DNA of 64,000 nucleotides. It comes from Siderastrea radians. Its lineage: Eukaryota; Cnidaria; Anthozoa; Scleractinia; Rhizangiidae. Positions 49,824 through 62,108 of the stretch are shown one piece after another; the first letter of the stretch is position 1; each line of letters begins with the position of its first letter. Made by a program: the position numbers and the translations under genes. The DNA lies in assembly GCA_964017195.1 (NCBI GenBank), contig OZ024891.1, forward strand, positions 1,227,394 through 1,291,393, read 5' to 3'. The notes beneath the pieces were generated by a model. The model ran no database searches. It saw nothing but the letters and a program-made list of their open reading frames with translations, and had not been told where the DNA came from.

Positions 49824-49940
49824 ATTAATATATGAAATTCATATATTTGAACTGCGGATAAAGTTAGAATTATGTGAAGATCATCGCAGTGAAGGTATTT
49901 CAACCTAAGCGGTTGAAAAGAATAAACCTGAAAAAATTCA

Positions 49941-50013
49941 GGCTTGAACGGGAATCGAACCCATGACCTCTGCGATACCGGTGCAACGCTCTAACCAACT
50001 GAGCTATCAAGCC
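49941..50013 (-). tRNA. tRNA-like sequence, copy 1
   Basis: 73 nt with perfect 7-bp acceptor pairing (GGCTTGA/TCAAGCC), D-arm GCTC/GAGC, T-arm ATGGG/CCCGT, and good pol III A and B boxes. The anticodon loop reads CCGGTAT (GGT at 34-36), with C instead of U at 33 and an A-C mismatch at 31-39, so it is more likely a tRNA-derived repeat than a working tRNA-Thr. Confidence 0.5.
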
Positions 50014-50189
50014 AACTGGGAGCTGGTCAATTGAGAGTTCGTATTTATCCCGTAGATGGTAAACAAATGAACATTAATATATGAAATTCATATATTTCAA
50101 CAGCGGATAAAGTTAGAATTATGTGAAGATCATCGCAGTGAAGGTATTTCAACCTAAGCGGTTGAAAAGAAGAAACCTGAAAAAATTCA

Positions 50190-50262
50190 GGCTTGAACGG
50201 GAATCGAACCCATGACCTCTGGGATACCGGTGCAACGCTCCAACCAACTGAGCTATCAAGCC
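50190..50262 (-). tRNA. tRNA-like sequence, copy 2
   Basis: As copy 1, with further mismatches in the anticodon stem (CCCAG instead of CGCAG) and a change before the D-stem. Probably a pseudogene. Confidence 0.45.
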
Positions 50263-50438
50263 AACTGGGAGCTGGTCAATTGAGAGTTCGTATTTATCCC
50301 GTAGATGGTAAACAAATGAACATTAATATATGAAATTCATATATTTGAACTGCGGATAAAGTTAGAATTATGTGAAGATCATCGCAGTGAAGGTATTTCA
50401 ACCTAAGCGGTTGAAAAGAAGAAACCTGAAAAAATTCA

Positions 50439-50511
50439 GGCTTGAATGGGAATCGAACCCATGACCTTTGGGATACCGGTGCAACGCTCTAACCAACTGA
50501 GCTATCAAGCC
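50439..50511 (-). tRNA. tRNA-like sequence, copy 3
   Basis: As copy 2, with an extra change near the acceptor/T-arm side (GAATGGG). Probably a pseudogene. Confidence 0.45.
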
Positions 50512-50620
50512 AACTGGGAGCTGGTCAATTGAGAGTTCGTATTTATCCCGTAGATATTAATGTTCATTTGTTTACCATCTACGGGATAAATACGAACTCT
50601 CAATTGACCAGCTCCCAGTT

Positions 50621-50693
50621 GGCTTGATAGCTCAGTTGGTTAGAGCGTTGCACCGGTATCGCAGAGGTCATGGGTTCGATTCCCGTTCAAGCC
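50621..50693 (+). tRNA. tRNA-like sequence, copy 4 (inverted)
   Basis: Identical in sequence to copy 1 but on the plus strand. Same anticodon-loop anomaly. Confidence 0.5.
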
Positions 50694-50775
50694 TGAATTT
50701 TTTCAGGTTTCTTCTTTTTAACCGCTTAGGTTGAAATACCTTCACTGCGATGATCTTCACATAATTCTAATTCAT

Positions 50776-52992
50776 TTTATTATTTGTTTCAATAATCCGC
50801 TTTTCAAATGAAGAATGAAATATTCAGACTGAAACTCGATCTCATACTCGATTTTTGATTCGGTGAATTCATGCGACAGGCACGTTGGAATTTGACAGGT
50901 TTCCCGATTTGCTTAAACCGCTCCCAACGGGCAATGGATTCTCACGTCGTTTAGTTTTTGCTACTGCTTTTCTAACGCAATCACTTCCTTTCAGTCTCAG
51001 CAAAATGCTCAAAGTTTTTTCGGTGTCCTATTTTTTTTTTAATCAGATAACCGCTAGAATACAGCTCGGGAAAACCTGTCGTCAGGGGGGGGGGGAGGGG
51101 GCGCACAAGAGCGAATTTTTTTTTAATCGGTCCGATTTTGACCAAAAAAATTGGCAATGACAATTTTTTTTGGGTTTGAGTTCCGGTTGCACATAAACCT
51201 GCATGACAAGACTCAAGTCTTGGGTAAAACACCTATGTAAACAATGACAGCTGTGTAGCTGTGCATCAATTTCCTTGAATAAACACGCAGTTGACATTTT
51301 TAATGCCTTTTGGCTTTCTTTAGGCCATTTTGGAAAAAATTGCCTGCCCCACCCATGCACTTCGCCATCTTTGAACGTTTTCGTCCTCTGGCAAATTTAA
51401 ATTTGCTCGAAGAGGTCGGATTAGGAAAATCTCCAATGCTGACCCAATTTTTGGTAAAACAAACAGAATTCGCTCTAGTGCGACCCATGGCAAATTCAAA
51501 CGTGCCTGAGGCATAATGTCACGCATATTCGGCTAACGGGTAGAATGTCATTTTTTGTTTGTAAAGTCGATTATTGAATATAAAGAAATTGATATTGCAA
51601 TAATCAACTTCAAATTTTTATTCTCTGAGGAGCCGCCGAAAATTTGATTGACGGCAGCGAAAAACGCACTTGTCAGTTTAGCTTTGAGTTTTAGAGTCTG
51701 CATGTTATTGAAAGGCGCAGTAAGGACGATGCCTCCAAGACAACTCTTCAAAGACAACAAGCAGACCACTTCACTTCTTCCACTGTTATTTTGTTACTGC
51801 GCATAAGTTCTGCGCGTCTCGAAACTTTCGAGTTTCATAAAGAAGTTGCCCCTTAATACAAAAATATTTTTGTGCGGTTTATATGTCTACGTGGAAAAAG
51901 CAGATCTTACCAAGAGGTATCAGAATCTACAAACAAAAACTTAGGGGTAACCACGCATTTTTCTGATATAATTAAGCTTAAATTTGCAAAGAAATTCCCA
52001 TACCTTCTTTGTATTTTAACGCTTTTTTAGAATTATGGTTGCTTAATTATCTCTTAAAAATGCGCGTTACCTGCATTTTTCTTTTTACATTGCAATAACC
52101 CTTGCTAACACTACTTTTTCCCCATAGTCATAACCTTTAGAAAAATAGATCTCTATTAGGAGGCACCGTCCTTAAATCGCGCGCCGATCTCATGGACCTT
52201 GTGCGCTCCCCTAGGCCAACTAACGAAAAAGAGGACTCGATTTCTAACTCACTCTTTAAGCGAGCAAAAACTCCTGCCAATAAAACAACGACTAAACTCA
52301 AATGTTACAACCCGAAAAAAACCACACACCAACATGCTCCATTTTACAATACTTATCGTCAATTGTGGTATCTTACCTCACGTCAACTTTGTCATTTCTC
52401 CGAAAGCAAAAAATTAGAATTTCTTCAAAATTGCTGTTGGATATTTTCGAGAATAAATTAAAAGCTACCACTTTCTTTGTCTCCAAACTTCAAACACAGA
52501 CACCCAAACAATCTTTTTCCCTGAAAGACGCAGTGGAAGTATTGTTGAAATGTTCAAGTAAATGAAGAAACAAGTTATTAAATACGCACAATAACTGTTA
52601 TTGCTGAAATACAATTTAATGCAAGTCCATTCCGTTTCGTACTACTCAACGATAAACCAACCATTTGGTCATTTTCCCTCTCTCCACCTCATAAACACGC
52701 CGTACAAGGCTACTTCCATTAAGTAATTTTTTATTTAACCTGGCATTTTAATCTTCTTTTTCTTAATCTCAGGTTCCAACAATTGTGCCAGGTGTCGCAG
52801 AATTTCAGCACGAATGTGTTCTCACTGTTCATTCTTAATTTAACAAAACTGAATGAGGTGACTACCCACGAAGCACCATCACAACTCTTCAAAGACAAGA
52901 AGCAGACCGCTCCACTTCTTCCACTGTTGTGTTACCTAATAGACGTCTTGTGAGTTTAAACTGACACAATCCCGATTTAAGGTTAACGTTTA
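50776..52992. other. Host noncoding DNA
   Basis: No recognisable gene; several short open frames in AT-rich DNA. A G-tract lies at about 51085-51100. A repeat related to the BEL insertion site is near 51705. Confidence 0.5.
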
Positions 52993-55900
52993 TTATTTCC
53001 GCGCTCCCTTTCCAGTTTTTTCTGTCCCTTCTTGAAGCGCGGAGAAGGCGAGAGTCGCCAAGGGACATGAGAAGTTACGAAAACGTGTGGACCGTTTTAT
53101 GAGGCCATTAAAGAGAAACAAAAGAACCGAAAACGCGTGAGAATTAGCACAAAAACGAAGGTGAACAAACAAACTTGAAAATTCGGGTACGTGCCCGAAC
53201 ACAACCAAATCTTAATTGATAGCTTAGTTAATCGTTTGTCTCACTATTTAGTCACTCTGATGTCAGTGGACTGCGATCCACATCGAACTGAATATTACAA
53301 TTACAAATGATTATCTGAGCTATCATCTTAAACCACGATGAATAATATCTTCCGTGATATGAAACCTTACTCTTGTTCCATGCCAGTAACAAGGTTGTGT
53401 TAGATAAAGGATATGTTTTTTTACCGAGTAGACATAAACTGAATCTGTCATGCTTCTCAATACTTCTCATGCTTCTGAGATACCTTTTATTATACAACTG
53501 AAGGTGGGATCAATAGAACTTTTCCCGCGCCCAACGAAAATTGTGTTTAAACTGATCAAATGAGTTATTTAACAACAAGCAAGTGATTAAGATACCGTAG
53601 AAAATGAACGACAACTTTGAGTTTGATTAAGATACCTTTTAAGTTCCTTTTTCGCTTTTCTTTGTTCTTTGAAAGAACTTCAAGCGCTTCCCATTGCGAG
53701 TTATTTAGCAAATTTTTCTCTCTTTGCAAAAACACGTCTGAAGCGAGAGACTTCTGTTTTGCAACTGAAAAATCCTCCTTGTGACAACAAAGGAAGAAAA
53801 AAGCGCGCGCAGAAATCAGCCAATCGGATTCGTTTGGTAGCTGACGTGATGGAAGCACGCGCGCGCTACAGTTTGAATTGGCGCCTCAGTTGTTCCTTTT
53901 CCCGCCCTGGTTGTTCATTTCACAAAACCACACGTCAAGCTACATCCATTGTGTTAACCCCCCATTGTGTTTCACAAATCCCTCTGACCAAATGTTGAAT
54001 TACTTTGGCTATTTCGATATTTTAGTTGTTTTTAGCATCGAATATAGCTCTTGCTAAATGCTGTTAGTGTGTATGCTTGCAATATGTACACGACGGAAAG
54101 AATTAAAAATTGAATTGATTCATCACAGGTCAAATTGAATTGATTGATCCTCTGTGTGTGTGGTGGGCTGTGCATTTATAATCGCTTTATCGGTTTATCA
54201 AATAAGCAAAACTAAAGCTGAGATTCAGGAGTTTTAAAGCTGAGGAAAATGCCTGTTCACAGATCTTAAGTTGAGTGACAACTTTCTCGATCCGAACGGC
54301 TGGAACTAATTAAAAGCAAACAGCCGGGAAATTGGTAGCCACTGTCAAGCCCCGGCCTGGCAATATAGAACGAGAGCAGTCGTCGGCGAGAATTGACGAG
54401 AGTTTGCACATCTCAGTGAGAGCGCAAGAGATCCGCTGTCAAATAAGGCTCCAGAATCTCAGATAGGAGAGACGGCGAAAAATAGAATGGGACACAGAAA
54501 ATCAGACGCGCGGGATCTGGACAAAGAGGGGAAATGATGGACGGAATAAGGCACTCAATATTTCATTAGAATCCCTGCAAGTTCTAACTAAAATCTTCTC
54601 TCGCTTTATGTTCCAAGCTCCGCGATCGTACGAAAAGCAAATGAATCAACGAACGCAAAAACATGAAGCGTTTCTTCGGCAACTTCGTTCCCGCTGTCCC
54701 CTCCTTTTTTCTCCAGATTCTGGGCGTCTTATTTCTGTTGTCCCTTTCTGGTTTTTGCTGTCCCTTCCTGAAGCGCGGAACAGGATAAATTTTAAGCAGA
54801 TTGGAATTCTCCGACAGCGCACGAGAGACACCAAGGGGCATGAGAAGTTGCGCAAACGTATAGACCGTTTTCAGGCGTGCGTTTCTCGAAAACCCCAAAA
54901 ACTTTTCGGCTCCGAAATTCCATTTGAACAAACATGAACCACTCATTCTTCAAGGCTGTCATTATAACATCTGATGAAAACCACAAAATTTTAACCCATA
55001 ACAAAGTTTCACGCTTAGAAACATCTTTGTTTACAAGTTATAGAATGAATTATAGCCCCCGAAATCACCCGAAAAGCTTCGGGGCTTTTGAGAAACGCAC
55101 GCCAGGCCACTAAAAAGAAAGAGACGAACTGAAAACCCGTGAGGATTAGTGGCAAAACAAAGGTGAACAAACAAACTTGAAAATTCGGGTTAGTGCCCTA
55201 AGACAACCGAGTCTTAATTGATAGCTTAGTTAATCGTTTGTCTCACTTTTTAGTCACTTTCATGTGAATTGTGATCCACTTCGAACTGGCTAAGTTGAGA
55301 CTAATTAGTGATGCTTATGAAAATGACTAAATTGTGAGCCAAACGATTATCTGAGCTATCATTTCAAACAACGATGAATAATATCTTTCATGATATAAAA
55401 CCTTATTCTTGTTCCATGCCATTAACAAGGTTCTATTAGATAAAGGATTTGTTTTTTTACCGAGTACACATTGACTGAAATCTGTCATGCTTCTCAATAC
55501 TTCTCATGCTTCTGAGATACCTTTTATTATACAACTGAAGCAGGGGGACAATAGAACTTTTTCGCCCCCCAAAAAATTCTGTTTAACCCATCAAATGAGT
55601 GATTTAACAAGAAACGAGTGATAAAGATACCTTTTAAGTTCCTTTTTCTCCTTTCTTTGTTCTTTGAGAGAACTAAAAGCGCTTCCCATTGCGAGTTATT
55701 TAGCAAACTATTTTCTATGTAAAGAAGATCCTCGCAGTTATTAACGCAACTTATGCAGTTGCGAAAAGAAAGCCTGAAAAAATCAGGCTTGCAAGCCTGA
55801 TTTTTTCAGGCTTTCTTTTCGCAACTGCATAAGTTGCGTTAATAACTGCGAGGATCTTCTTTACATTGATTTCTTCATTCCGCAGTTCAAATATATGAAT

Positions 55901-56090
55901 TTCATATATTCGTAATTTAAACTATTTTCTCTCTGCAAAAACACGCCTGAAGCGAGAGACTTTTGTTTTGCGACTAAAAACTTTCCATTGTGACATGATC
56001 TTGTGACAAAACAAAGAAAGAAAAACGCGCAGGCAAAAATCAGCCAATTAAATTCGTTTGGTAACTTCCGTGATGGAAGTGAACGCGTGC
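52993..56090. repeat. Diverged direct duplication
   Basis: About 53000-53960 and 54730-56090 are direct copies. They share CTTAATTGATAGCTTAGTTA, GATACCTTTTATTATACAAC and GCAAAAACACG(T/C)CTGAAGCGAG. The second copy is longer because a palindromic element (55718-55865) inserted within it. No coding exon recognised. Confidence 0.75.
55718..55865. mobile_element. Perfect 148-bp palindrome (fold-back MITE)
   Basis: Two exact 74-bp arms with no spacer, centred at 55791/55792. The centre contains AAGCCTGATTTTTTCAGGCTT-type motifs related to the hairpin of the tRNA-like array, and the following ATATATGAATTTCATATAT is also shared with that array. The corresponding site in the paralogous copy (about 53710) lacks it. 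Confidence 0.85.
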
Positions 56091-58280
56091 TACAGTTTGA
56101 ATCTGCACCTACCTCCCCGCAGCCCGCGCACGTTTAGGATCAGCCCCAGATAAGAAAAAAACTGACACGTATAATACAAGAACAGCAGTTCTCATTCAAG
56201 AGTCACGGAAGTTTTTGCCGATCGACAGCAACGATCATCAAACTGATTCCAAAGCCAGATAAAATCGCTGGCTTCTTCCCTTGACATCACGCGGAAAATT
56301 TATTTGAATGAACTACCGAAAGTGTCGTTTCGTACGCAAAAGGATGCCATATAATAAACTTCTCAATAACTTCACTTGCTCGCGACCGTACTTGGAAATA
56401 TTGGCCCTCGGTCGTGGCAGTATGGACCGAGCGCATTCCCCAGTACCGCCCTCGCGTTCAGTTATTAGGAGGTGCGCGCGCGCCTCTCTCTTTCTCTCTG
56501 TCCCTTTCCCTGCTCCTTTCTCTGTGTAGTAGTTTCTTGTTATCTTCTTGATCTTTGTTAGTTACACTGCTGCGTCACTTCATCAGAAATTCGACCTCTT
56601 TCACCCACCGTACGGAATCGTTCACAAATTATAAATAACGGAATAAACAAGTTACCAGTCATTAAAACCTGAGAGACCACCATTCGTTTTCGTCCCAGAT
56701 AACTGTGCAGACACCTTTCAAAAATATATAGGCAACCCATTCCTATAACCCTCTCCACACTCTCAATTAATTTGCATTTCACGAATTTTAATGAAAATAG
56801 CTTAGGTTTACAAACAAATGCTATTCATAGAATTCCCTTTATCCTTTCCTAGGTAAAACAGGACTTCTGAAACTTCTATATACTCCAGCCGAGATTAGTT
56901 TTCTCACATAAATAACAATTTCAATACGATTAACACCAAAAAACGAAAACTCGTACTGCTAACCTTGTACTATATTTTAGCTCTTTAAGTTTATATAATT
57001 AGCAAATGTAAGCACCCTCGCGTATCTTCAACCAGTGGGGACAAAACTGACCACAACAAACCAGTCTCCCTTCACTTTATGCCCCTCACTAATAACGATA
57101 GAGAACGCTCTTTTTCAGATACGAAGTTTTAAATGTTTCCCCCCTCATGACTAAAAGTTAATACCACTGTTATAATTCGAACAGCAAAATGAACGTTAAA
57201 AACAAACTTGATCTTGAATCACTAAATCGTTCACCACAATACTCCTTAGACCAACACAGCGACTTACACTTATGAACATTGTCTCCCCCTTTTCCCGAGC
57301 AAAGTGCTTACTACTTTTTAACTCCCTATCGAAAACTAAACATTCTCCCCCACATATTCAATAAAGGCCATCTTCTAATCTAACACAATCTCCCGTACTC
57401 CGTACAACACAAAACAACAATCAAAATAACAGCTATTCACCATTCCTCTGCCCTGTACCCTATTCATCGGAACCAGTAGATACCCGTATAGTACCCATTG
57501 AATACTCGCACAACTTTGTCTCATCACATGTTTCTACGTACGTGACAAAACACCACTTATTTACACAAAACAATAACCTGGACACATTCTTAGCACGTGA
57601 AACAACCTCACAAATATTATTACATCACCATCTGTGCATGTGATAAAATTTTACTTTTTCAGCACAACCTAAACGTTTTCTCCCATCTAGGAACATCATT
57701 CCTACAACAACTGCCGCAACCATTATCTGTATTCTAACCAAAAAATTATACGCTTCTATGTATCACAAGTCCCCTTCAATATCTCACTTCAATTTCACCG
57801 CAAAACAACCACTACAATAAAGCTAAGCAAAATTTGACCTTTATCCCTTCACATGTACTGCACGTGATTAAGCCATGTTATTTACCACACATACTTATCC
57901 CTCCTATCATTCGCAAAATTGGCTCCTTTTAGATTCCCGAAATTTACTACCCCATTTCCACTTCTCCACATATCAAAACATCCACTAATTTTCTTTCGCC
58001 GAATTTCGCCTACTATTTTCATATCAAAACACTGAATAAAACAAACTTCATCGGTTGAACACAACCCGAACTTTGATCAAACACGTGAACATTACCACTA
58101 ACACACACCCCATTGGCTGACTAAAAGATTGAACTTTCATCACCCTCAAATTTGTCGATCACAAATCTTACTTGTTTACAATCTTCTTTCCTCTGATTGG
58201 TCTCTTTTTACTACCGTCTATTGGCCACTTCTCCTACCTTCAGTTTTCCAGTTCTCTCATTGGAGCATTTCGATCCACCA
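56091..58280. other. Host noncoding DNA
   Basis: No recognisable gene. Mostly AT-rich with short random frames. Confidence 0.5.
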
Positions 58281-58286
58281 CTTTGG

Positions 58287-58294
58287 TATAAAAG
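58287..58294 (+). promoter_or_regulatory. TATA box of OB-fold-like gene
   Basis: TATAAAAG within GGTATAAAAGC, with an ATTGG (inverted CCAAT) about 30 nt upstream. The ATG is about 100 nt downstream. Confidence 0.6.
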
Positions 58295-58391
58295 CTCCGA
58301 ACCCCTCTTAAACACAAAAACACTCATCAATTGTTGGTTTCTGCATATCTCACCCCATTCGCCTGAACCCAAAATCTGCTCACTTCTGGAG

Positions 58392-59333
58392 ATGAACCAA
58401 CTAACATTTAAAGGATACGTGCACAGCGTCTCACCAACCAAAAAAAGCAGAGAGAAGTCATTTCCTTACTTCAACTTCTCACTCCAGGTTGACGAAAATC
58501 GTCAACGTCGCGTCGTTTGTTACGATTCCACCAAACAGAAGCTCCTCAAAGGGTACAAAGAGTCCCGACAGCCAGTAACTTTACAAAATGTCGCACAAAA
58601 GAGAAGTCTTCGCGATCCATCAGAAGAGGACATCATCCTGAACAAAAGGTCCCGCCTCCAGCGAGCAAACAACAGTGACATCACCTTCGAATACGACGAG
58701 ACCTCGTCACTAAGTCAGCAGCAGCTTACCACCATCGCAAACATTAACTGCATTGAGGAAAATCAACTTACCTCCGTACAAGGAACTTTGACCCTTTGTA
58801 AAGACTCCGTTCAACAAACACTCATGAACGACGGCTTTCTTGTCCCAATGTTAACTCGCTGCACCATCACCGACGACACAGGTACAATCCGCTTGACACT
58901 TTGGGGAAGTGCAATAGAAGAGGTCAGCAACAATAACTCCTACACCATCACCAACGTTCGTGTTAAGTCTTATAACTCCACCAAGTACTTAACAACCACA
59001 CCCAGCAGTGAAATCACACCCTCGGATCAGTACTTTTCTCCTCCAACTGAACAGATGTTCAACAAGCTATTTGATGTTGAAACCATTCGCATCGATAAGA
59101 TCCGCCTAGCAGACACCTTCAAGACCATTGCCATTGCAAGGTGTGAGGCAAAATGCTACTGGACAGAATTTTGCGGTCAACAAAATTGCGATCGAGTGAA
59201 GACTTCTTTAAAACCGCAGGGTGCGCAAAATGGGCCGAGTTTCCAGCCATTTTTGAAAACAATTGGGACCAATAGTAAACGAGTAGTGAAAAGGGCAACA
59301 CTCATGGAAATTCACGACATAATCCCTCGATAA
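58392..59333 (+). CDS. Intronless OB-fold-like protein (candidate ssDNA-binding)
   Basis: 313 residues from ATG 58392; the frame is open further upstream but crosses the TATA box. MNQLTFKGYVHSVSP, a basic middle and a second segment TLMNDGFLVPMLTRCTITDDTGTIRLTLWGSAIEEV look like two OB-fold strands sets of replication-protein-A type; the DDTGxIRLTLWG pattern is typical. The C-terminus has scattered cysteines (ARCEAKCYW..FCGQQNC), possibly a degraded zinc ribbon. Intronless RPA-like genes occur in some animal mobile elements, including Helitrons, so it may be an element gene or a retrocopy. No Rep/helicase is nearby, so the element assignment is weak. A hairpin lies 98 bp after the stop. Confidence 0.6.
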   Translation: MNQLTFKGYVHSVSPTKKSREKSFPYFNFSLQVDENRQRRVVCYDSTKQKLLKGYKESRQPVTLQNVAQKRSLRDPSEEDIILNKRSRLQRANNSDITFEYDETSSLSQQQLTTIANINCIEENQLTSVQGTLTLCKDSVQQTLMNDGFLVPMLTRCTITDDTGTIRLTLWGSAIEEVSNNNSYTITNVRVKSYNSTKYLTTTPSSEITPSDQYFSPPTEQMFNKLFDVETIRIDKIRLADTFKTIAIARCEAKCYWTEFCGQQNCDRVKTSLKPQGAQNGPSFQPFLKTIGTNSKRVVKRATLMEIHDIIPR

Positions 59334-59430
59334 ATGACCAGTATGCTAAAACACAGCAAACCGTCAATGCTGCAACAAGATTGGGCCAAATTTCAAAGAC
59401 AACCCCAATCTCCTTCCGCCGGAGAGACCT

Positions 59431-59480
59431 CGTTACCCTTGTCCAGCGGAACGGGAAACGACCGCTGGTCTAGGGTAACG
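59431..59480. repeat. Hairpin downstream of OB-fold-like gene
   Basis: Inverted repeat: CGTTACCCTTGTCCAGCGG (59431-59449) pairs with CCGCTGGTCTAGGGTAACG (59462-59480), 17 of 19 positions, around a 12-nt loop; pairing continues weakly outward. It could be an element terminus or transcription end. Confidence 0.7.
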
Positions 59481-59844
59481 CGGACTCTGGAAACGAGATT
59501 TAGACATCCCAGCAAAGGAAAACCGGAAGGAGTGAGCCTCAATCTCCAAGTTTCTTTATACTGTAATCTACCTTCATCCTATCCATCGTACTGAATAAAT
59601 CTTTATGGCGTTTATCATATTTTGATTTAATTCTGGTCTACAAATTCAAACCATTATTGTTGCCTTGCCTTTGGTGGAAGGTTCGTTTTTAACATTGTCC
59701 ACAATGTCATCCATTTTTATATACCTTCCTAATGTCTTCCTGTCATTTGCCCAGAGCTGTTGTACAAAATCAAACTAATCTTTCTGGTTTCATTTAACCT
59801 AGGTAGCTTCTGGAAATCTCCGACATTACACGCAAAAGGCATAC

Positions 59845-59911
59845 CTCCGGGTTTTTTGTACTCCGCTTTGAAGCCGTTTTGTGAAAGGACTGAATGCGTC
59901 AAGTGACTAAT
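59845..59911 (-). CDS. BRSK/SAD-kinase-like exon (C-terminal)
   Basis: 67-nt minus-strand exon with acceptor TTTATTTGCAG and donor GAG|GTATGC. It encodes ISHLTHSVLSQNGFKAEYKK, which matches the C-terminal region of animal BRSK1/2 (the segment SHSVLSQ.F.AEYK). It starts in phase 0 and ends with one base over. BRSK kinases are LKB1-activated AMPK relatives acting in neuronal polarity. The following exon at lower coordinates was not found. Confidence 0.65.
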
Positions 59912-61521
59912 CTGCAAATAAAAATTTTAAAAAGACCACTGCTTATTCTGCATAACTTAACCTTGACTGCCACAAAAGCGGAAACAAAAATTCGAATACA
60001 ATCAATGTCAGCTCCAGCAGTTACAAAGTTCAGTTGAAATTTCCTTCACGTGAACACGTAAATTACGTTCATTGCTACCGAGTTTGCATTTGATCTGGAG
60101 ATCTACATTTTGAAAATATGATTGGTGCTGCTTTCACAGTTTTCCTCCCAGTCTAACGTGCAATTGGGTCTAACTTTTTATCGCTCTTTTTTCCCACTTT
60201 CCAGGTTTGTGCAACGTCATTTAATAACATCATCTAATCTACGTAGATTATTATTATTATTAATTATTATTATTATTATTATTATTTTATTTTTTTTTAG
60301 AACTTACTGATAAAAACGCGTGAACGACATCTGCTTTGACGGCGCTGAAAGGTTTTTCTCTTGTGATGATAAAGAACGGCTACAAACAAAATTACAAACA
60401 GTTACACACGGATTTAGCAGTGTTGTCAATGACTCTTTGACCAACTATAGATAGAACCGTTACGCTGTTAGCAAAATTTGTCTCAGCAAAATAAACTATA
60501 ATTAGCCTGAAAGCTTGAAAAAATATCAAGTTACAATGGAAAGTCTAATAATAATAGGTTTCTTTACTTGATGTTTTGTTTTCTTCATTAAATGCTTATG
60601 GTTTATTTGTCCAATCTTGTCATCACAGTAAACAGACTAGCAAAGATGAATGATAAACGAGGCACTTCCTTTTAACTGCAAAAGTTGTCATCAAACTGAA
60701 CCACAGAAAAAAATAATCTCAACACTCTCTCATGGATGTAGATTTAAATTCTCTGTCTTACCTCGTGTTTTAGGTGTGAGTTGTGTCCCAGCATCAAATG
60801 AACAAACCAGGATCGCTTCGCGATGCTGTGTAAAGAAATGTGAATTTCATATGTTCGAAAAGAACTCTGTATTGTAAAACAGATAACGTATCAGAGTACT
60901 TCTAGAGATTTGTAGCAATGTTAACAAATGAAGCGCAGTACATGACATCTTCAATTTCCATGATCAAAACATGACTGAATCATTTAGACATCGACTACAG
61001 TACAATCCGTGGAACTTGTATACAAGTAAAACTATAGTGACAAGAGGAAGATTATCATGTTCTGTTGTTGATCGTGACTGGTATTGAATTTAACTTTGCT
61101 TCAGGAGATATTTTACAAACATACGGCATAATACCAGTACTTCTTACCGGAATCAAATTTGCACGGAACACTGTTTGTCAAATATAACATTTCTTTTTCA
61201 ATCCTTTTCCAAAAAATCTTTCCCAAAGTTTGACTTAGATTTGACTTGATGAATGCGGATGATTTGATGACCTGATGAGTGCTGTTTTTCCCAAAAAAAG
61301 CATCCCTCGTCAGCCATCCGAGTAATCCTGAAGTTAATCTCCCAAACGTTCTCGTTCTTTTTTTTGTTTTGTTTTTTTGCTCTAGAGAACTCTTTAACCA
61401 TTTGCCAATATAACATGGAAATTACGTGAGCGAACTTCTATGTTTTTGGTTGGTACTTTCCCTTTACTTTATGGACAAACTGGACAATTACAAATGCATT
61501 AAAAGTGAATATAAAACGTAC

Positions 61522-61570
61522 TCAGGAGACGAGTCGGGTGAGGCAGAAACTGTGCTGTTCTCTGCAGAAT
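61522..61570 (-). CDS. BRSK/SAD-kinase-like exon (middle)
   Basis: 49-nt minus-strand exon between acceptor TTTTTCAG and donor GTACGT. It encodes SAENSTVSASPDSSPE, corresponding to the BRSK stretch before the SPELAK/WFG region. The phase (2 nt + 15 codons + 2 nt) fits the upstream exon at 62109-62287 exactly. An exon for the WFGNF region should lie between this and 59911 but I did not find it. Confidence 0.6.
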
Positions 61571-62108
61571 CTGAAAAATAAAATGTCTCAAGATCACAAA
61601 GACGTCTGAAATGTTTTCAACATTAATACTCTAATTACGTCTAAGTCAGTGTAAGACAAAATGCGCGACAAAACTGTTGTTACAGGTCGGCCTTATATTG
61701 ATACTAGGTCCTCGTAAGTTCGGTGTTCGTAAATAATTTTGACATGCAATATTCACTCAGTAACATGACCAACTCGTTATGGCCAATTTTGAGTTCACAC
61801 GAGAACATTTCAGAAATGGAAACTTTAGAATAGCGGACAGTCCGACGTTGCTCAATTTTTAAAAATATAGCAGATATACGGGTAACAGAAGAAAGTTCTA
61901 AGGATAAACTAGATTGTCACAACTTCTGTTCATCCGCCAAAAATTTGAAGTTACAGTTTGTAGTTGTTTTACTATTAACAGGTGGTCATATACGCTCTTC
62001 ATTCCCAAGCTTGGTAGAAAGCTCTCTTCCTCTTTCTAAAAGCTAAAAGTAGAGAGCCACTCATACGCTATTCATTCTATAATATCAACAACTGATACCA
62101 AAACCTAC

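Larger units (their letters stand above)
49824..50775. repeat. tRNA-containing tandem array (3 x 249 bp plus inverted copy)
   Basis: Three head-to-tail 249-bp units on the minus strand and one inverted unit on the plus strand meet near 50560-50575. Each unit has a 73-nt tRNA-like sequence, a downstream hairpin CCTGAAAAAATTCAGG and a palindromic ATATATGAAATTCATATAT segment. Confidence 0.9.

Noticed and set aside
54584..54946. Overlapping open frames on both strands in the 53-56 kb duplication
   Set aside because: Not preserved in the paralogous copy, so probably not coding.
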